From assembly GCA_023150475.1 (NCBI GenBank), contig JAKLKU010000021.1, positions 1 through 64,000 on the forward strand: a DNA stretch of 64,000 bases. Reading direction: 5' to 3'. Position 1 is the stretch's first letter. Every line of letters begins with the position of its first letter. The stretch is from Planctomycetota bacterium. GTDB taxonomy: Bacteria > Planctomycetota > UBA1135 > GCA-002686595. The position numbers and the translations under genes are program-made. Positions 35,801-43,716 of the stretch are shown here, in pieces. The notes below the pieces were generated by a model. That model saw nothing but the letters and a program-made list of their open reading frames with translations. It was not told the DNA's origin and did no database searches.

Positions 35801-35849
35801 TGGCCACGACGGTTCCGGCCAACCAAGCCGTCAGCAGACGTTGGTTCAT
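32844..35849 (-). CDS. Large secreted zinc metalloprotease (FTP/PepSY propeptide, HEMGH)
   Basis: 1001 residues. Signal peptide MNQRLLTAWLAGTVVATTAFA. The propeptide (about 25-230) has FTP/PepSY features (NGVPVLDGYANVLFANDG). The catalytic domain has VVLHEMGHWLNDRY (HExxH) with FGEGNADNF downstream supplying further ligands, akin to fungalysin/thermolysin-type enzymes. Fibronectin-like and carbohydrate-binding-like beta domains follow (for example FRFQSG and YDFEANNGSW). The last 130 residues (CPAPSNYCISKQTSGGSFP to QALICN) are a Cys-framed tail also seen, in diverged form, in the protein at 45833-48358, and may be a surface-sorting domain. It is probably an extracellular protein-degrading enzyme. 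Confidence 0.85.
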   Translation of the reverse strand: MNQRLLTAWLAGTVVATTAFAQRAPQVNPADVTQVGVGFNAVQSALGTWRAAHGTNWQVAYDKEVGHARFLHGGGAAPLFTPAGDADFYSLARHWLGATQELHGIELASLVEDGVVFLPLSLAGSTDKYTVQFRQVKNGVPVLDGYANVLFANDGTLLSIDATGVRALSQVDTTPSLDAEAATQIALGWFATDTQREATVIGQPKLMIDQSVRGKFRLPKLAWELTIVSEADGEAVGYVYRVDAHDGTQSSRVNAVHHFDVSGNVKSFATPGNFPDTASNPETSQNMPYLAVTSAQGNAKTDANGNFTIVGASAPVSATFRFQSGTFATVNNNAGSAYSLVQNLTGASGNNVVMNSPVNDLVTAQANAFLWIGKMRDWTRSVNPADATSDFLATANVNISSTCNAYYNGSSVNFYQAGGGCTNTANSSVVLHEMGHWLNDRYSSGNGSDGFGEGNADNFSTYILDDPIVGHDFCGTGCIVRDANNTKQFCGDSNPGCYGGVHADGEVLMGACWKVRARLKAALGSSLGSQTANVLFNSWLNAYNDTQIKSIIETHWLTLDDDDANINNGTPNYAHIDGGFTDQGFPGFQIQFVTITNVTQISSGTNPGPFVVNADATALINPPVNSVELLYRVNNGSWNTLLMGHVSGNTYQAQIPAQSCPSNVEYYVQGFDANFQVGKFPAGAPTSAIKFFVGQENTVVAYDFEANNGSWTSGATQGTNDFQYSGTVGVNITNGESGDPTTPAVSGTRVWGNDLGVGNWNGAYSANLSDWLRSPALDCSGKTGVHLRFNRWLGVESGQYDQARVKVNGTTVWTNPTLTDLVDSSWVPMDLDISAIADNNPSVQIEFSMTSDVGVEFGGWTIDDVQIVSLSCPSCPAPSNYCISKQTSGGSFPTVTFSGSTSVAANNFVLELNNGTTNKNAILFWGTGPNNAPFLGGTLCVALPLKRGPLVSTDASGHTTTAFSLTAADLGVTYYFQWWMRDPADPFTVGLSDGLQALICN

Positions 35850-36279
35850 GAGTTTCGCTGGGGGAATGAGGTGTCTCGATGCCGCGAGCGTGCGAGGTCG
35901 ACCGGGAATGTGACCCCATGGGATCCGAGGGGCTGTCGGCGCCGGAAGGCCGGCGCTCGGCAACCTTTTCAAGACGCGGCCCTGACGGGGCCGGTTCCTT
36001 CGAACCACGGATCTCTTACCCGGTTCCGTAAGGATGTCCGACGAAGCGAGCGGATGCGGCGTCGAGCAGACGATTGCGTCGTGCGGTCGCGCGGCGGAAG
36101 ATCGCGGCGCTTGCAACGAGCTCGACTCGCGCTCGCCGAGCCGACAACGATGAAAGCGGCGTCGGAGGCGGCGCGGTCCGCGAGGACGACAGGATCAGGC
36201 GACCTGATCCGGCGGCCTGCTCAGGCGGCCTGGGCTGGCCGCGCGAGACGGCGGCCTGAAACGACGATTCGGAGCGACG
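35850..36279. other. Divergent intergenic region with one perfect palindrome
   Basis: 430 bp between the metalloprotease gene (-) and the Rdx gene (+). It contains the palindrome at 36192-36210 and a nearby set of CGGCCTG/CAGGC elements (36210-36240). No gene is recognisable. Confidence 0.6.
36192..36210. promoter_or_regulatory. Perfect 8-bp palindrome with 3-base spacer (possible operator)
   Basis: GGATCAGG-CGA-CCTGATCC lies 70 bp upstream of the Rdx start. The symmetry and promoter-proximal place fit a dimeric regulator site. No U-tract follows, so a terminator is less likely. Confidence 0.45.
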
Positions 36280-36501
36280 ATGAAAGTGACGATCGAGTAC
36301 TGCGGCGGTTGCCCGTACCTGCCCCAAGCCAACGCGCTGGCTTGCGAGCTCAAGGAGACGTTTGGTGACGTCGAGGTCGAACTGGTGCGCTCGACTGGCG
36401 GCGCGTTCGAGGTCCAAGTCGACGGACAGCTCGTCTTCTCGAAGAAAGCGTCGAAGCGCTTTCCGGCCTACCGCGAGTTGCCGCAGTTGATCGGCATGTG
36501 A
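36280..36501 (+). CDS. SelT/SelW/SelH (Rdx) family selenoprotein-W-like protein
   Basis: 73 residues with the thioredoxin-like Rdx fold. YCGGCPYLPQA near the N-terminus carries the CxxC redox pair (Cys8, Cys11) where eukaryotic SelW has CxxU. The GGAFEVQVDGQLVFSKK strand-turn matches the family's 'FEV..dG.lifSKk' motif. It probably acts in thiol redox in the cytoplasm. GGAGCGACG precedes the ATG. The gene is followed by the 24-bp repeat array. Confidence 0.88.
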   Translation: MKVTIEYCGGCPYLPQANALACELKETFGDVEVELVRSTGGAFEVQVDGQLVFSKKASKRFPAYRELPQLIGM

Positions 36502-36590
36502 CGTCGCGGCGACCGTCCGTGTCGCGGTCATCGGGGGTGCGCAGCGTGCTCCGAACGAGGGTCGCGCCGGACTCGCGAGCCGCGGCCGGT

Positions 36591-36716
36591 CAGACGCGCC
36601 GCAAAGCGGCCGATCAGACGCGCCGCAAAGCGGCCGGTCAGACGCGCCGCAAAGCGGCCGATCAGACGCGCCGCAAAGCGGCCGGTCAGACGCGCCGCAA
36701 AGCGGCCGGTCAGACG
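36591..36716. repeat. 24-bp hairpin tandem repeat between convergent genes
   Basis: Five complete units CAGACGCGCCGCAAAGCGGC plus CG(G/A)T, starting at 36591, 36615, 36639, 36663 and 36687, with a partial sixth at 36711. Each unit holds GCCGC-AAA-GCGGC, a perfect 5-bp hairpin. The first of two alternating last-base forms (GGT/GAT) changes every other unit. The array separates the Rdx gene (+) from a small membrane protein gene (-). Confidence 0.92.
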
Positions 36717-36814
36717 AGCATCATCCAGAGGAGCAGCGCCACCACGACCGTGATCAGGATGGAGACGAACGCTTGGGAAGAACCCGAGCTCCTCAGAGCG
36801 GTATGGGGTTGCAT
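36710..36814 (-). CDS. Small single-helix membrane protein
   Basis: 34 residues from the ATG at 36814. After a short Ser-rich N-terminus comes FVSILITVVVALLLWMMLV, a clear membrane helix reaching the C-terminus. All 20 codons of the helix end in G or C, as expected for a real gene in this genome, and the frame ends exactly at the edge of the 24-bp repeat array. The N-terminal codons are less biased, so the start could differ. It overlaps nothing annotated. I do not recognise a family. Confidence 0.5.
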   Translation of the reverse strand: MQPHTALRSSGSSQAFVSILITVVVALLLWMMLV

Positions 36815-36975
36815 CGTCAAGGTGCGGGGCAAGAGGACTAGGTGCGAAGCGCGAGCGTGCTCCAAGGAATACCACCGTTCGTTCAACCTTGCCCGTGGGT
36901 CGCGGGAAGAATCTGCAAGGAATTCCCGATCCGATCCGTGACGTCCCGAGGCCCCGAGCCAAGGCAGCGCCCGAC

Positions 36976-39468
36976 ATGCCCTCCAATCGCACTTCGCTCT
37001 CGGTCTTGTGCCTCGCGTTCTTCGTGCTCGCTCCGACGTCGGCGACCGGCCAGAAGCCGCGCGGCGGGTCGGCCAACGCACCCGCGGGAGCGCAGGAAGG
37101 CGGCAAGGTGCTGCCGGCGGACGCCGTCGCGCAGGACGAAGGCGTCCCGGGCAGCGAGTACCCGCTGGTGAAAGCCGTCCTGCGCGCCGATGCGGCGCTC
37201 CACGACGACACGACGGGCACGTCGCCGAAGGAGCTCCTCGACCTCGCCGGGATGCCGGGGTCCGGCGGTCCGCGCGCGGCCAAGTTCGCGGCCGTGTGGC
37301 AGGACCACCGCGACGGCCACATGGGCCTCTACTTCGCACGCATCGCTGCGGACGGGAGCGGACTCGAAGCCGAACGGCCCGCGTACTCCACCGCTCGCGC
37401 GAGCCGCGAACTCGACCCGTCGATCGCGCTCGCCGCGAGCGGCGCCGGCGTCCTGTCGTGGCGCGAGAAGTCGATGCCGAACGGCTACTACTTCACGCGG
37501 CTCTTCGACGCCGCGGGCAAACTCTCGCCCCAACACTTGCCGATGGGCTTCGAGTTCCCCGCCTCCGGCGGTCGCGGGCGGGACGCGGCGTTGGTGATGC
37601 CGTCGGTCGGCGTGCTGCCCGACGGGAGCGGCGTGTGCGTGTGGCTCGCCGCGGAACGTGCGATGGTGCAGACGATCCGTTCGGTCGGTCCGATCGTCGA
37701 GCAGCCGAACGAACTCTCGCGGCCGTCCGATCCGGCGACGTCACGACCGGTGATCGGTGCCTCGGCGGAAGGCACGTGGCTCGCCGCGTGGGGGACGCGC
37801 GGCGGCGTCGAGTGCCTGATCCGCGGCTTGAAGGGCGGCGACGTGCGCAACGCGCTCGGCTTCGGCGTGCCGCTCGAAGTCCACGCGGACCTCGCCGGCG
37901 GTTGGTGGTTGCTCGCGGAGCACGAAGGTCGGCGCGTCCTGCGCCACGCGAACTCGCGCGGCAAGCTCGACCGCGAAGTCGCGCTCGACGGCACGCCCGT
38001 CGACGTCGCGATCGCGTCGTTCGGCGCGCTCGTCGTCCAAGCGCCGCGCGACGGACGCCAAGGAGCGCAGCGACTCCAGATCGTGCCGCTCGCGCCCACC
38101 GCGGAATCCGGCGCGCCGGCGCCCGAGCCGCTCGAACTCACGTCCGAAACCGGCCGCATGCTCGGCAACGTGCGCGTCGCGGCGGCCGGCGACGTCGGCC
38201 TCGTCGGTTGGCGCGAGCGCCGCGGCGGCGACCACGTGATCTGCGTGCGCACCGTCGCGTCCGACGGTTCGTTCGGGCCGGCGCGCGAGCTCTCGACCGA
38301 CCGTGGCACGGCGAACCAAACCGCGCCGGACATCGCCTCGAACGGCGAGGACCGCGCGGTCAGCGCGTGGCTCGATCGCCGCGCGGGCGAAGGCGACGTG
38401 TACGTGCGTTTGCTCGACGAACCACGCGGCCATGCGAGCCCCGAGTTCCAAGTTCCGGCGCCGTTCGGCGATGCTCCGCCCGACCCGGCCGCGGGCGGCG
38501 CTACCGGGGACGAGCTCGCGGCTCCGTCGGTCGCGATGGCGCGCGATTCGCGCTTCGCCGTCGCGTGGTTCGTCGTCCGCGAGCGCGCGACGAGCCTCCA
38601 CGTCCAGGCCTTCTCGGCGGATGCCAAACCGCTCGGCGCGCCGGTCGCGTACGACTCCGGCTTGGCGGGCGTCGGCGAAGCGCTGCTCCTGGCGAGCGAC
38701 GACGGTTACGTGCTCCATTGGAAGCGTGGCGCGGAGGGCGGGCTCGTCGCGCGCCGCCTCGATTTCGCCGGGCTGCCGCTCGGGGACGCGGTGCCGATCT
38801 CGAGCGACACGAGCGCGCAGAACGTCGCGGCGTGTCGGCTCGAAGTCGGGCCGCGCGAGCGCGAGTCGCGCGCGTGGGCGGTCGCGTGGGACGTCGAGGT
38901 CCCCGGCGCCGGAAAACGGTTGCGCGTGCGCGTCTTGTCGAGCCGCCTCGAGCCGCAAGGTCGCGAGCTCGGCTTCGACACGATGTACCTCGGCGCCGAC
39001 TGGGATCCCGCGATCGCGCCGGCGGCGGACGGCGGATTCGTGCTGTTCTGGACGACCGGCGACGGCCGCGCGCGCGACGTGTTCACGCGAGCGTTCGACG
39101 GCGACGGCAAACCGCGCACGCGACCGCTCGCGGTGTCGGTGCGCGCGAACGAACAGGACTACCCCGAGATCGCGCGGCTCGCCGATGGTTCGTACGCGCT
39201 CGTCTGGGAGGACGACATCTCGCTCTGGGACTACGTCAACGTCCGGCGGCTCTCCAAGGACGCGAAAACGCTCGGTCCCGCGCTCCAACTCTGCGAACGG
39301 CCCGACGAGTTCATGCGCTCGCACACGCACGGCAAACTCGCGCGCTTCGGCGACGGTTTCGTCTCCGTGTGGTCCGACACCCGGCGAGGCGCGGGCTCCG
39401 ACGTGTATTGGAAGCTCGTCGGCGCGCGTTTCGACGCGTCGGGGGGGCAAGGCACCGGCCGCAAGTGA
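36976..39468 (+). CDS. Secreted beta-propeller-like protein
   Basis: 830 residues with signal peptide LSVLCLAFFVLAPTSATG. The mature chain repeats a blade-like pattern: AVWQDHRDGHMGLYFARIAADG, AWLDRRAGEGDVYVRLLDE, FWTTGDGRARDVFTRAFDGDG and VWSDTRRGAGSDVYWKLVG. This W-x-D-x-R-x-G-x-x-D-V-Y motif is typical of BNR/sialidase-like or YWTD-like propellers in planctomycetes. No active-site set can be assigned. A run of seven G lies near the end (39441-39447). It probably binds an extracellular ligand or stabilises a surface layer. Confidence 0.72.
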   Translation: MPSNRTSLSVLCLAFFVLAPTSATGQKPRGGSANAPAGAQEGGKVLPADAVAQDEGVPGSEYPLVKAVLRADAALHDDTTGTSPKELLDLAGMPGSGGPRAAKFAAVWQDHRDGHMGLYFARIAADGSGLEAERPAYSTARASRELDPSIALAASGAGVLSWREKSMPNGYYFTRLFDAAGKLSPQHLPMGFEFPASGGRGRDAALVMPSVGVLPDGSGVCVWLAAERAMVQTIRSVGPIVEQPNELSRPSDPATSRPVIGASAEGTWLAAWGTRGGVECLIRGLKGGDVRNALGFGVPLEVHADLAGGWWLLAEHEGRRVLRHANSRGKLDREVALDGTPVDVAIASFGALVVQAPRDGRQGAQRLQIVPLAPTAESGAPAPEPLELTSETGRMLGNVRVAAAGDVGLVGWRERRGGDHVICVRTVASDGSFGPARELSTDRGTANQTAPDIASNGEDRAVSAWLDRRAGEGDVYVRLLDEPRGHASPEFQVPAPFGDAPPDPAAGGATGDELAAPSVAMARDSRFAVAWFVVRERATSLHVQAFSADAKPLGAPVAYDSGLAGVGEALLLASDDGYVLHWKRGAEGGLVARRLDFAGLPLGDAVPISSDTSAQNVAACRLEVGPRERESRAWAVAWDVEVPGAGKRLRVRVLSSRLEPQGRELGFDTMYLGADWDPAIAPAADGGFVLFWTTGDGRARDVFTRAFDGDGKPRTRPLAVSVRANEQDYPEIARLADGSYALVWEDDISLWDYVNVRRLSKDAKTLGPALQLCERPDEFMRSHTHGKLARFGDGFVSVWSDTRRGAGSDVYWKLVGARFDASGGQGTGRK

Positions 39469-40135
39469 TACTGGCACGGCACGTTGGATCACGAAAACCC
39501 GGTTCTTGACCTCGGCAACTCGGTTCTTCGCGTCGTCACGACCTCGCCGTGAGGGTCGATGGGGCTCGGCCAACGAAGCGCGACCTGACGCCCGTCGAGC
39601 AGGACGGAAAGGGCTCCTTCACACCGGCTCGAAGCATGGCGTGGCGACCGTTTCGTCCTCGCCGCGCGCGATGGCGCGAACGGACGGCGACCGCGGAGAC
39701 ACCTCGGGGCTTCCGGAATGGACTTGCCCGCGAGCGTTCGGTTGCACCGCGCTCGCGATTTTCGGCGCAGCGACGAGTGGCGGTATCGGATTCCGAGACT
39801 TTCGACCGAACCTCGCGCGCGTCGGTTGCGTCAGAGGGGCGGGTCTTCGACGCTCGCCCTGCGTGCGGTCGGGTCCGTTCGGATTCGATCATCAGGAGCC
39901 GCAGGCGAGCGCCGAGCCCTGTCCCTTCGCGGTGGACGGATCGTCCGCGCTTGCGTGATGCGCGTCGAACGCGCGTCGAACGCTCATCGAGCCCCGCCCA
40001 CGTCGTCGCGCCGCCGTCGATCGATGTCGCTCGCTCGCGCCCGCGCACGGCGTCGTCATTGGCTTTTGCACGCGCGAACCGGTAAGCAACTGCGTTCGCG
40101 CGTCGGCCTGGAGCCTCCCGCGACGTCCCCCGATC
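39469..40135. other. 667-bp region without a recognisable gene
   Basis: Between the propeller protein and pyruvate kinase. Open frames exist on both strands but lack the G/C-ending codon bias of the neighbours and encode mainly Arg/Ser-rich sequence. One plus-strand frame from 39718 begins LPASVRLHRARDFRRS, faintly like the start of RNase P protein, but the rest does not match. The pyruvate kinase promoter is presumably here. Confidence 0.6.
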
Positions 40136-41635
40136 ATGACTTCCGAGACCTCCAAGGCATCCGAACCGATCCTGCAGACGCTCGCCCGTTCGGCGCGCAC
40201 CGAAGACGGCAAAGCCGCGACGAAAGCCGCCACCAAGATCGTCGCGACGATCGGGCCCGCTTCGGAGGACCGTATCGGTGAGCTGATCGACGCCGGCCTC
40301 TCCGTCGCGCGCATCAATTTCAGCCACGGCGAAAACGCCGAGCACCGCCGCCGCGTCGAGAAGATCCGCGCCGCGGCCGCCGAGCGCGGCGTGCCGATCG
40401 GCATCCTCGCGGACCTCGCGGGACCGAAACTCAGGCTCGGCCGCATGCCCGACGGACCGCGGACGCTGCTTGCGAACGAGGAAGTCCGGCTGGTCGAAGG
40501 CGAGACCGCCGCGACGGGTTCCGTGCCGTGCAACGTGCCCGGCGTGCTCGGCGCATTGCGCGCCGGCCATCGGGTGCTGCTCTGCGACGCGGCGGTCGAA
40601 CTGGTCGTCGAAGGGGTGCACGCGTCGCACGCGCTCGCTCGCGTGCGCCGGCCCGGCGAGATCTCCGATCGCAAAGGCGTGCACTTGCCGGACTCGACTC
40701 TGCCGCTCGAGTTCCCGACCGAACAGGACCGCGAGCACATCCAGCTCGCGCGCGAGCTCGGCATCGACATGCTCGGCCTCTCGTTCGTCTCGGAGCCGTC
40801 GGAGATCGAGCGCGTGCGCGACGCGACGCCGGGCATCTTGATGGTGGCGAAGATCGAGCGGCTCGCCGCGCTGAAGAACTTGAAGTCGTTGCTCGAAGCA
40901 GCGGATGGCTTGATGGTCGCGCGCGGCGATCTCGGCGTCGAGTTGAACCTCGAGCAGCTCCCGCTGGTGCAGAAGTCGATCATCCAGGAAGCGTTGAAGG
41001 CAGGGAAGTTCACGATCACCGCGACCGAGATGCTCGAATCGATGATCGAGCACAGCCGGCCGACGCGCGCGGAAGTCACCGACGTCGCGAACGCGGTGCT
41101 CGACGGCACCGATGCCGTCATGCTCTCCGCGGAGACCGCGGTGGGGCAGTACCCGGTCGAAGCGGTCAGCGCGATGACCCGCATCGCGCGCGCGGTCGAG
41201 ACGTCGCTGCGTTATCGCGAGCTCCCGCGTGTCGGTTTCCGGCAGAACGAGCCCACGTTCTCGAACGCGACGGCGCTCGCCGCCGCGCAGGCGGCCGAAG
41301 CGCTCGACATCCAGAAGATCGTGTGCTTCACGGAGACCGGCAACTCGGTGCGGTTGCTCTCGCGCTATCGGACGGCCGCCGAGATCATCGCGTTGACCCC
41401 GAACGAGCGCACGTTGAACGGCATGACGGTGCTGAGCCACGTGCGGCCGATGAACTTCGCGCGCGGCTCGAGCCTCGAGGACATGCTCCACGGCGCCCAG
41501 ACGCTCCTGCTCGAGCGCGGGATGGTCGCTCCGGGCGAAGAAGTGATCTTCGTCGCCGGCGTGCCGCCCGGCGTGTCGCGTTCGACCAACGTGATGAAGC
41601 TCCACCGCATCGGCGAGGTCACGCGGCTGCACTGA
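40136..41635 (+). CDS. pyk: Pyruvate kinase
   Basis: 499 residues. Catalyses phosphoenolpyruvate + ADP to pyruvate + ATP, the last step of glycolysis. Signatures: KIVATIGPAS and ARINFSHGE at the N-terminus, ILADLAGPKLRLG, VAKIERLAALKNL (catalytic Lys), MVARGDLGVEL and TATEMLESMIEHSRPTRAEVTDVANAVLDGTDAVMLSAET, in the usual order. The B domain is present, and the C-domain ends with a short KLHRIGEVTRLH. An N-terminal extension of about 30 residues precedes the barrel. Its promoter lies in the preceding 667-bp region. The next genes (MinD/ParA-like) are 210 bp on and unrelated in function. Confidence 0.95.
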   Translation: MTSETSKASEPILQTLARSARTEDGKAATKAATKIVATIGPASEDRIGELIDAGLSVARINFSHGENAEHRRRVEKIRAAAAERGVPIGILADLAGPKLRLGRMPDGPRTLLANEEVRLVEGETAATGSVPCNVPGVLGALRAGHRVLLCDAAVELVVEGVHASHALARVRRPGEISDRKGVHLPDSTLPLEFPTEQDREHIQLARELGIDMLGLSFVSEPSEIERVRDATPGILMVAKIERLAALKNLKSLLEAADGLMVARGDLGVELNLEQLPLVQKSIIQEALKAGKFTITATEMLESMIEHSRPTRAEVTDVANAVLDGTDAVMLSAETAVGQYPVEAVSAMTRIARAVETSLRYRELPRVGFRQNEPTFSNATALAAAQAAEALDIQKIVCFTETGNSVRLLSRYRTAAEIIALTPNERTLNGMTVLSHVRPMNFARGSSLEDMLHGAQTLLLERGMVAPGEEVIFVAGVPPGVSRSTNVMKLHRIGEVTRLH

Positions 41636-41714
41636 GCCCGGTCGGCGGCGCGAATCCGGCGCCGGCGGACCTTCGATCGGCGCGCCCGCCGTCCACGAGC
41701 CCGCTTTCTCCGCG

Positions 41715-41767
41715 CACGCCGTCTGCGCGCACGCCGTGCGCGAGCACGCCGTGCGCGAGCTCGCCGT
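41715..41767. repeat. 15-bp tandem repeat downstream of pyruvate kinase
   Basis: Units CACGCCGTCTGCGCG (41715), CACGCCGTGCGCGAG (41730) and CACGCCGTGCGCGAG (41745), plus a partial CTCGCCGT. It lies in the 210-bp gap between pyruvate kinase and the MinD-like gene. Confidence 0.75.
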
Positions 41768-41845
41768 ACTGGGAGAGACCGGCACCGGCGAATGCATCGT
41801 TGACTCCAGCGCGGCGCGTTCGGAGAGTAGCGCCCCGGCACGGCG

Positions 41846-42742
41846 ATGGCGGAAGCACTGAGTCGCGAAGGGTTCGGTCGGCTCTTCTTCGGGCGCGCGT
41901 TCGCGTCGGCGCACGGTGAGGCCCGCGCAGCCGAGCTCCGCGGGGCCCCGCGGCGCGCGCGTGTCGTCTGCGTCGCGAGCGGCAAGGGCGGCGTCGGCAA
42001 GAGCATCCTCGCCACGAACCTCGCGGTGCTGCGCGCACGCGCGGGCGAGCGAGTGCTGCTGATCGACTTCGACGTCGGCTTCGCGAACGACCACCTGCTC
42101 TACGGCCTCGCGCCGAAACACGATCTCGTCGGCGTGCTCGAAGGCCGCGTCAGCGCGCTCGACGCGCTCGCGACCGGCCCCGAAGGCGTGCAGCTCCTGT
42201 CGGGCGGCGTCGGGCGCACCGAACTCGTGTCGGCGACGCGCCGCGAGCTCGAGCGGCTGTTCCGCGCGCTCGCTCCGCTCGAGAGCCGTTTCGATCGCAT
42301 CATCGTCGACCACGGAGCGGGGCTCTCGTACGCGACGCTCGCGCAGCTCTCGGTCGCGGAGACGCTGCTCGTCGTCGCGAGCCACGAAGTGACGGCGCTG
42401 TCCGACGCCTATGCGCTCTTCAAGCGGGCGCACGCCGCGAATCCGCGCGTCCGCGCCGGACTCGTGATCAACCGCGCGCCGAGTCGCGCGCACGTCGATT
42501 CCGCCTGGGAGCGCTATTCCGGCGCGTGCCGCAAGTTCCTCGGCGCGGTGCCGGAACTCGTCGGTTGGGTACCCGCGGACGACGCCGTCAGTGCGAGCGT
42601 CGACGAACGCCGACCGCTGGTGCTCTCGCATCCGGATTCGCCGGCGGCGCGTGCGATCGAACCGATCGCGAGTTGGCGCGCGCTTGACCAAGCCGCCGGC
42701 GCGAGCGCATTCTACGAACAAGCCGGCGCCGTCCTGCGCTAG
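41846..42742 (+). CDS. MinD/FlhG-like P-loop ATPase
   Basis: 298 residues. Deviant Walker A SGKGGVGKS (45-53) and the switch DFDVGFAND identify the MinD/ParA/FlhG group. Instead of the usual DTGAG the second switch is VDHGAGLSY. This is closest in look to FlhG/MinD 'ASH' proteins, which position flagella, pili or septal machinery by ATP-driven dimerisation. The N-terminal 40 residues contain LSREGFGRLFFGRAFASAH, reminiscent of FlhG's N-terminal activation helix. The next gene encodes a second ParA-type ATPase 9 bp on, so the two probably work together. Confidence 0.86.
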   Translation: MAEALSREGFGRLFFGRAFASAHGEARAAELRGAPRRARVVCVASGKGGVGKSILATNLAVLRARAGERVLLIDFDVGFANDHLLYGLAPKHDLVGVLEGRVSALDALATGPEGVQLLSGGVGRTELVSATRRELERLFRALAPLESRFDRIIVDHGAGLSYATLAQLSVAETLLVVASHEVTALSDAYALFKRAHAANPRVRAGLVINRAPSRAHVDSAWERYSGACRKFLGAVPELVGWVPADDAVSASVDERRPLVLSHPDSPAARAIEPIASWRALDQAAGASAFYEQAGAVLR

Positions 42743-42751
42743 GCGAATCCC

Positions 42752-43576
42752 GTGCGCGTCCTCTCGCTGATCAATCAGAAAGGCGGCTGCGGCAAGACGA
42801 CCGTCGCGGTCAACCTCGCGGCGGCGCTCGGGCGCAAGGGACTGCGCGTGCTGCTCGTCGACCTCGATCCGCAGGCGCACGCGACGCTCGCGCTTGCGTG
42901 CGACGGCGAGCACGGGTTCTCGCTGCGCGACGTGCTGGTCGGCGGTGAGTCGATTCGCCGCGCGATCCGCCGCACGCCGTTCGGGGTCGAGCTCTTGCCC
43001 GCCGCAGCGAACCTCGCGGAGTTCGAAGAAGTCAGCGCGCGTCGGTTGAAGCCCGAGAACGCGTTGCGCGACGCGCTTTCGGTCGTCGCCGAGGACTACG
43101 ACTGGGCGTTGCTCGATTGCCCGGCGCGAGCGGACGGTGTGCTGTCCGCGAACGCGCTGCGCGCGTCGTCGGTCGCGGTGCTCGTCGTCGAGACCGGCGC
43201 GTTCGCGCTGCAAGGCGCGCTGCGTGCGAAGAAGATCTTCGAGACGACGGCGAAGGCCCAGGGCTCGCGGTTCGACATCCGTGTGCTCGGCACGCTGTTC
43301 GATCGGCGTACGAAATGCGGTCGCGAGCTCCTGCTCGCCCTGCACGCGCGCTTCGGCCGCGAGATGTTCGACACGGTCGTGCGCGAAAGCGTCAAGCTCC
43401 GCGAAAGCGCCGCGCGAGGCACGCCGATCGCGTTCTTGGCGCCTCGTTCGGGCGCGGCCGAGGACTTCGCATCCCTCGCCGACGAGCTCGTCGCGCTCGA
43501 ACTCGCCGTCGGGCGTGACCTCGAGCTGCGTCCGTTCCAGGCGCCGGCGCGCGGCCGGACGCCGGTGCGGCGCTGA
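42752..43576 (+). CDS. ParA-type partition ATPase
   Basis: 274 residues. NQKGGCGKTT (Walker A with the ParA lysine), VDLDPQAHA and LLDCPARAD switch regions are all present, as in Soj/ParA proteins. Start is GTG 42752, 9 bp after the MinD-like stop. It uses ATP-dependent dimerisation and non-specific DNA binding to move a cargo. There is no ParB gene beside it. The downstream helix-hairpin-helix protein is a possible cargo or adapter. Confidence 0.88.
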   Translation: MRVLSLINQKGGCGKTTVAVNLAAALGRKGLRVLLVDLDPQAHATLALACDGEHGFSLRDVLVGGESIRRAIRRTPFGVELLPAAANLAEFEEVSARRLKPENALRDALSVVAEDYDWALLDCPARADGVLSANALRASSVAVLVVETGAFALQGALRAKKIFETTAKAQGSRFDIRVLGTLFDRRTKCGRELLLALHARFGREMFDTVVRESVKLRESAARGTPIAFLAPRSGAAEDFASLADELVALELAVGRDLELRPFQAPARGRTPVRR

Positions 43577-43716
43577 CGCCGGCGGCCAGGGTCGCCCGGG
43601 CTTTGCCCCTTGTGGACCCGCGGCCCGAGCGCGATCATCCGCCCGGTTCGCGAGACGCCGCGCTCTGCGCGGCGCACGACGAAAGCCCGTGCTCGGACGA
43701 CGATTCGGAGGACGAC

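Noticed and set aside
36591..36716. CRISPR array.
   Set aside because: Units are contiguous with no spacers and no cas genes nearby.
36498..36941. Plus-strand frame with a QTRRKAA(G/D) repeat, histone H1-like at first sight.
   Set aside because: The 24-bp unit keeps all frames open, the flanks have no coding character, and the array has its own hairpin symmetry. A basic repeat peptide cannot be excluded but is not supported.
39718..40281. Frame starting LPASVRLHRARDFRR, reminiscent of RNase P protein RnpA.
   Set aside because: Only the first residues match; the expected RNR-type motif is absent and the frame runs into pyruvate kinase.
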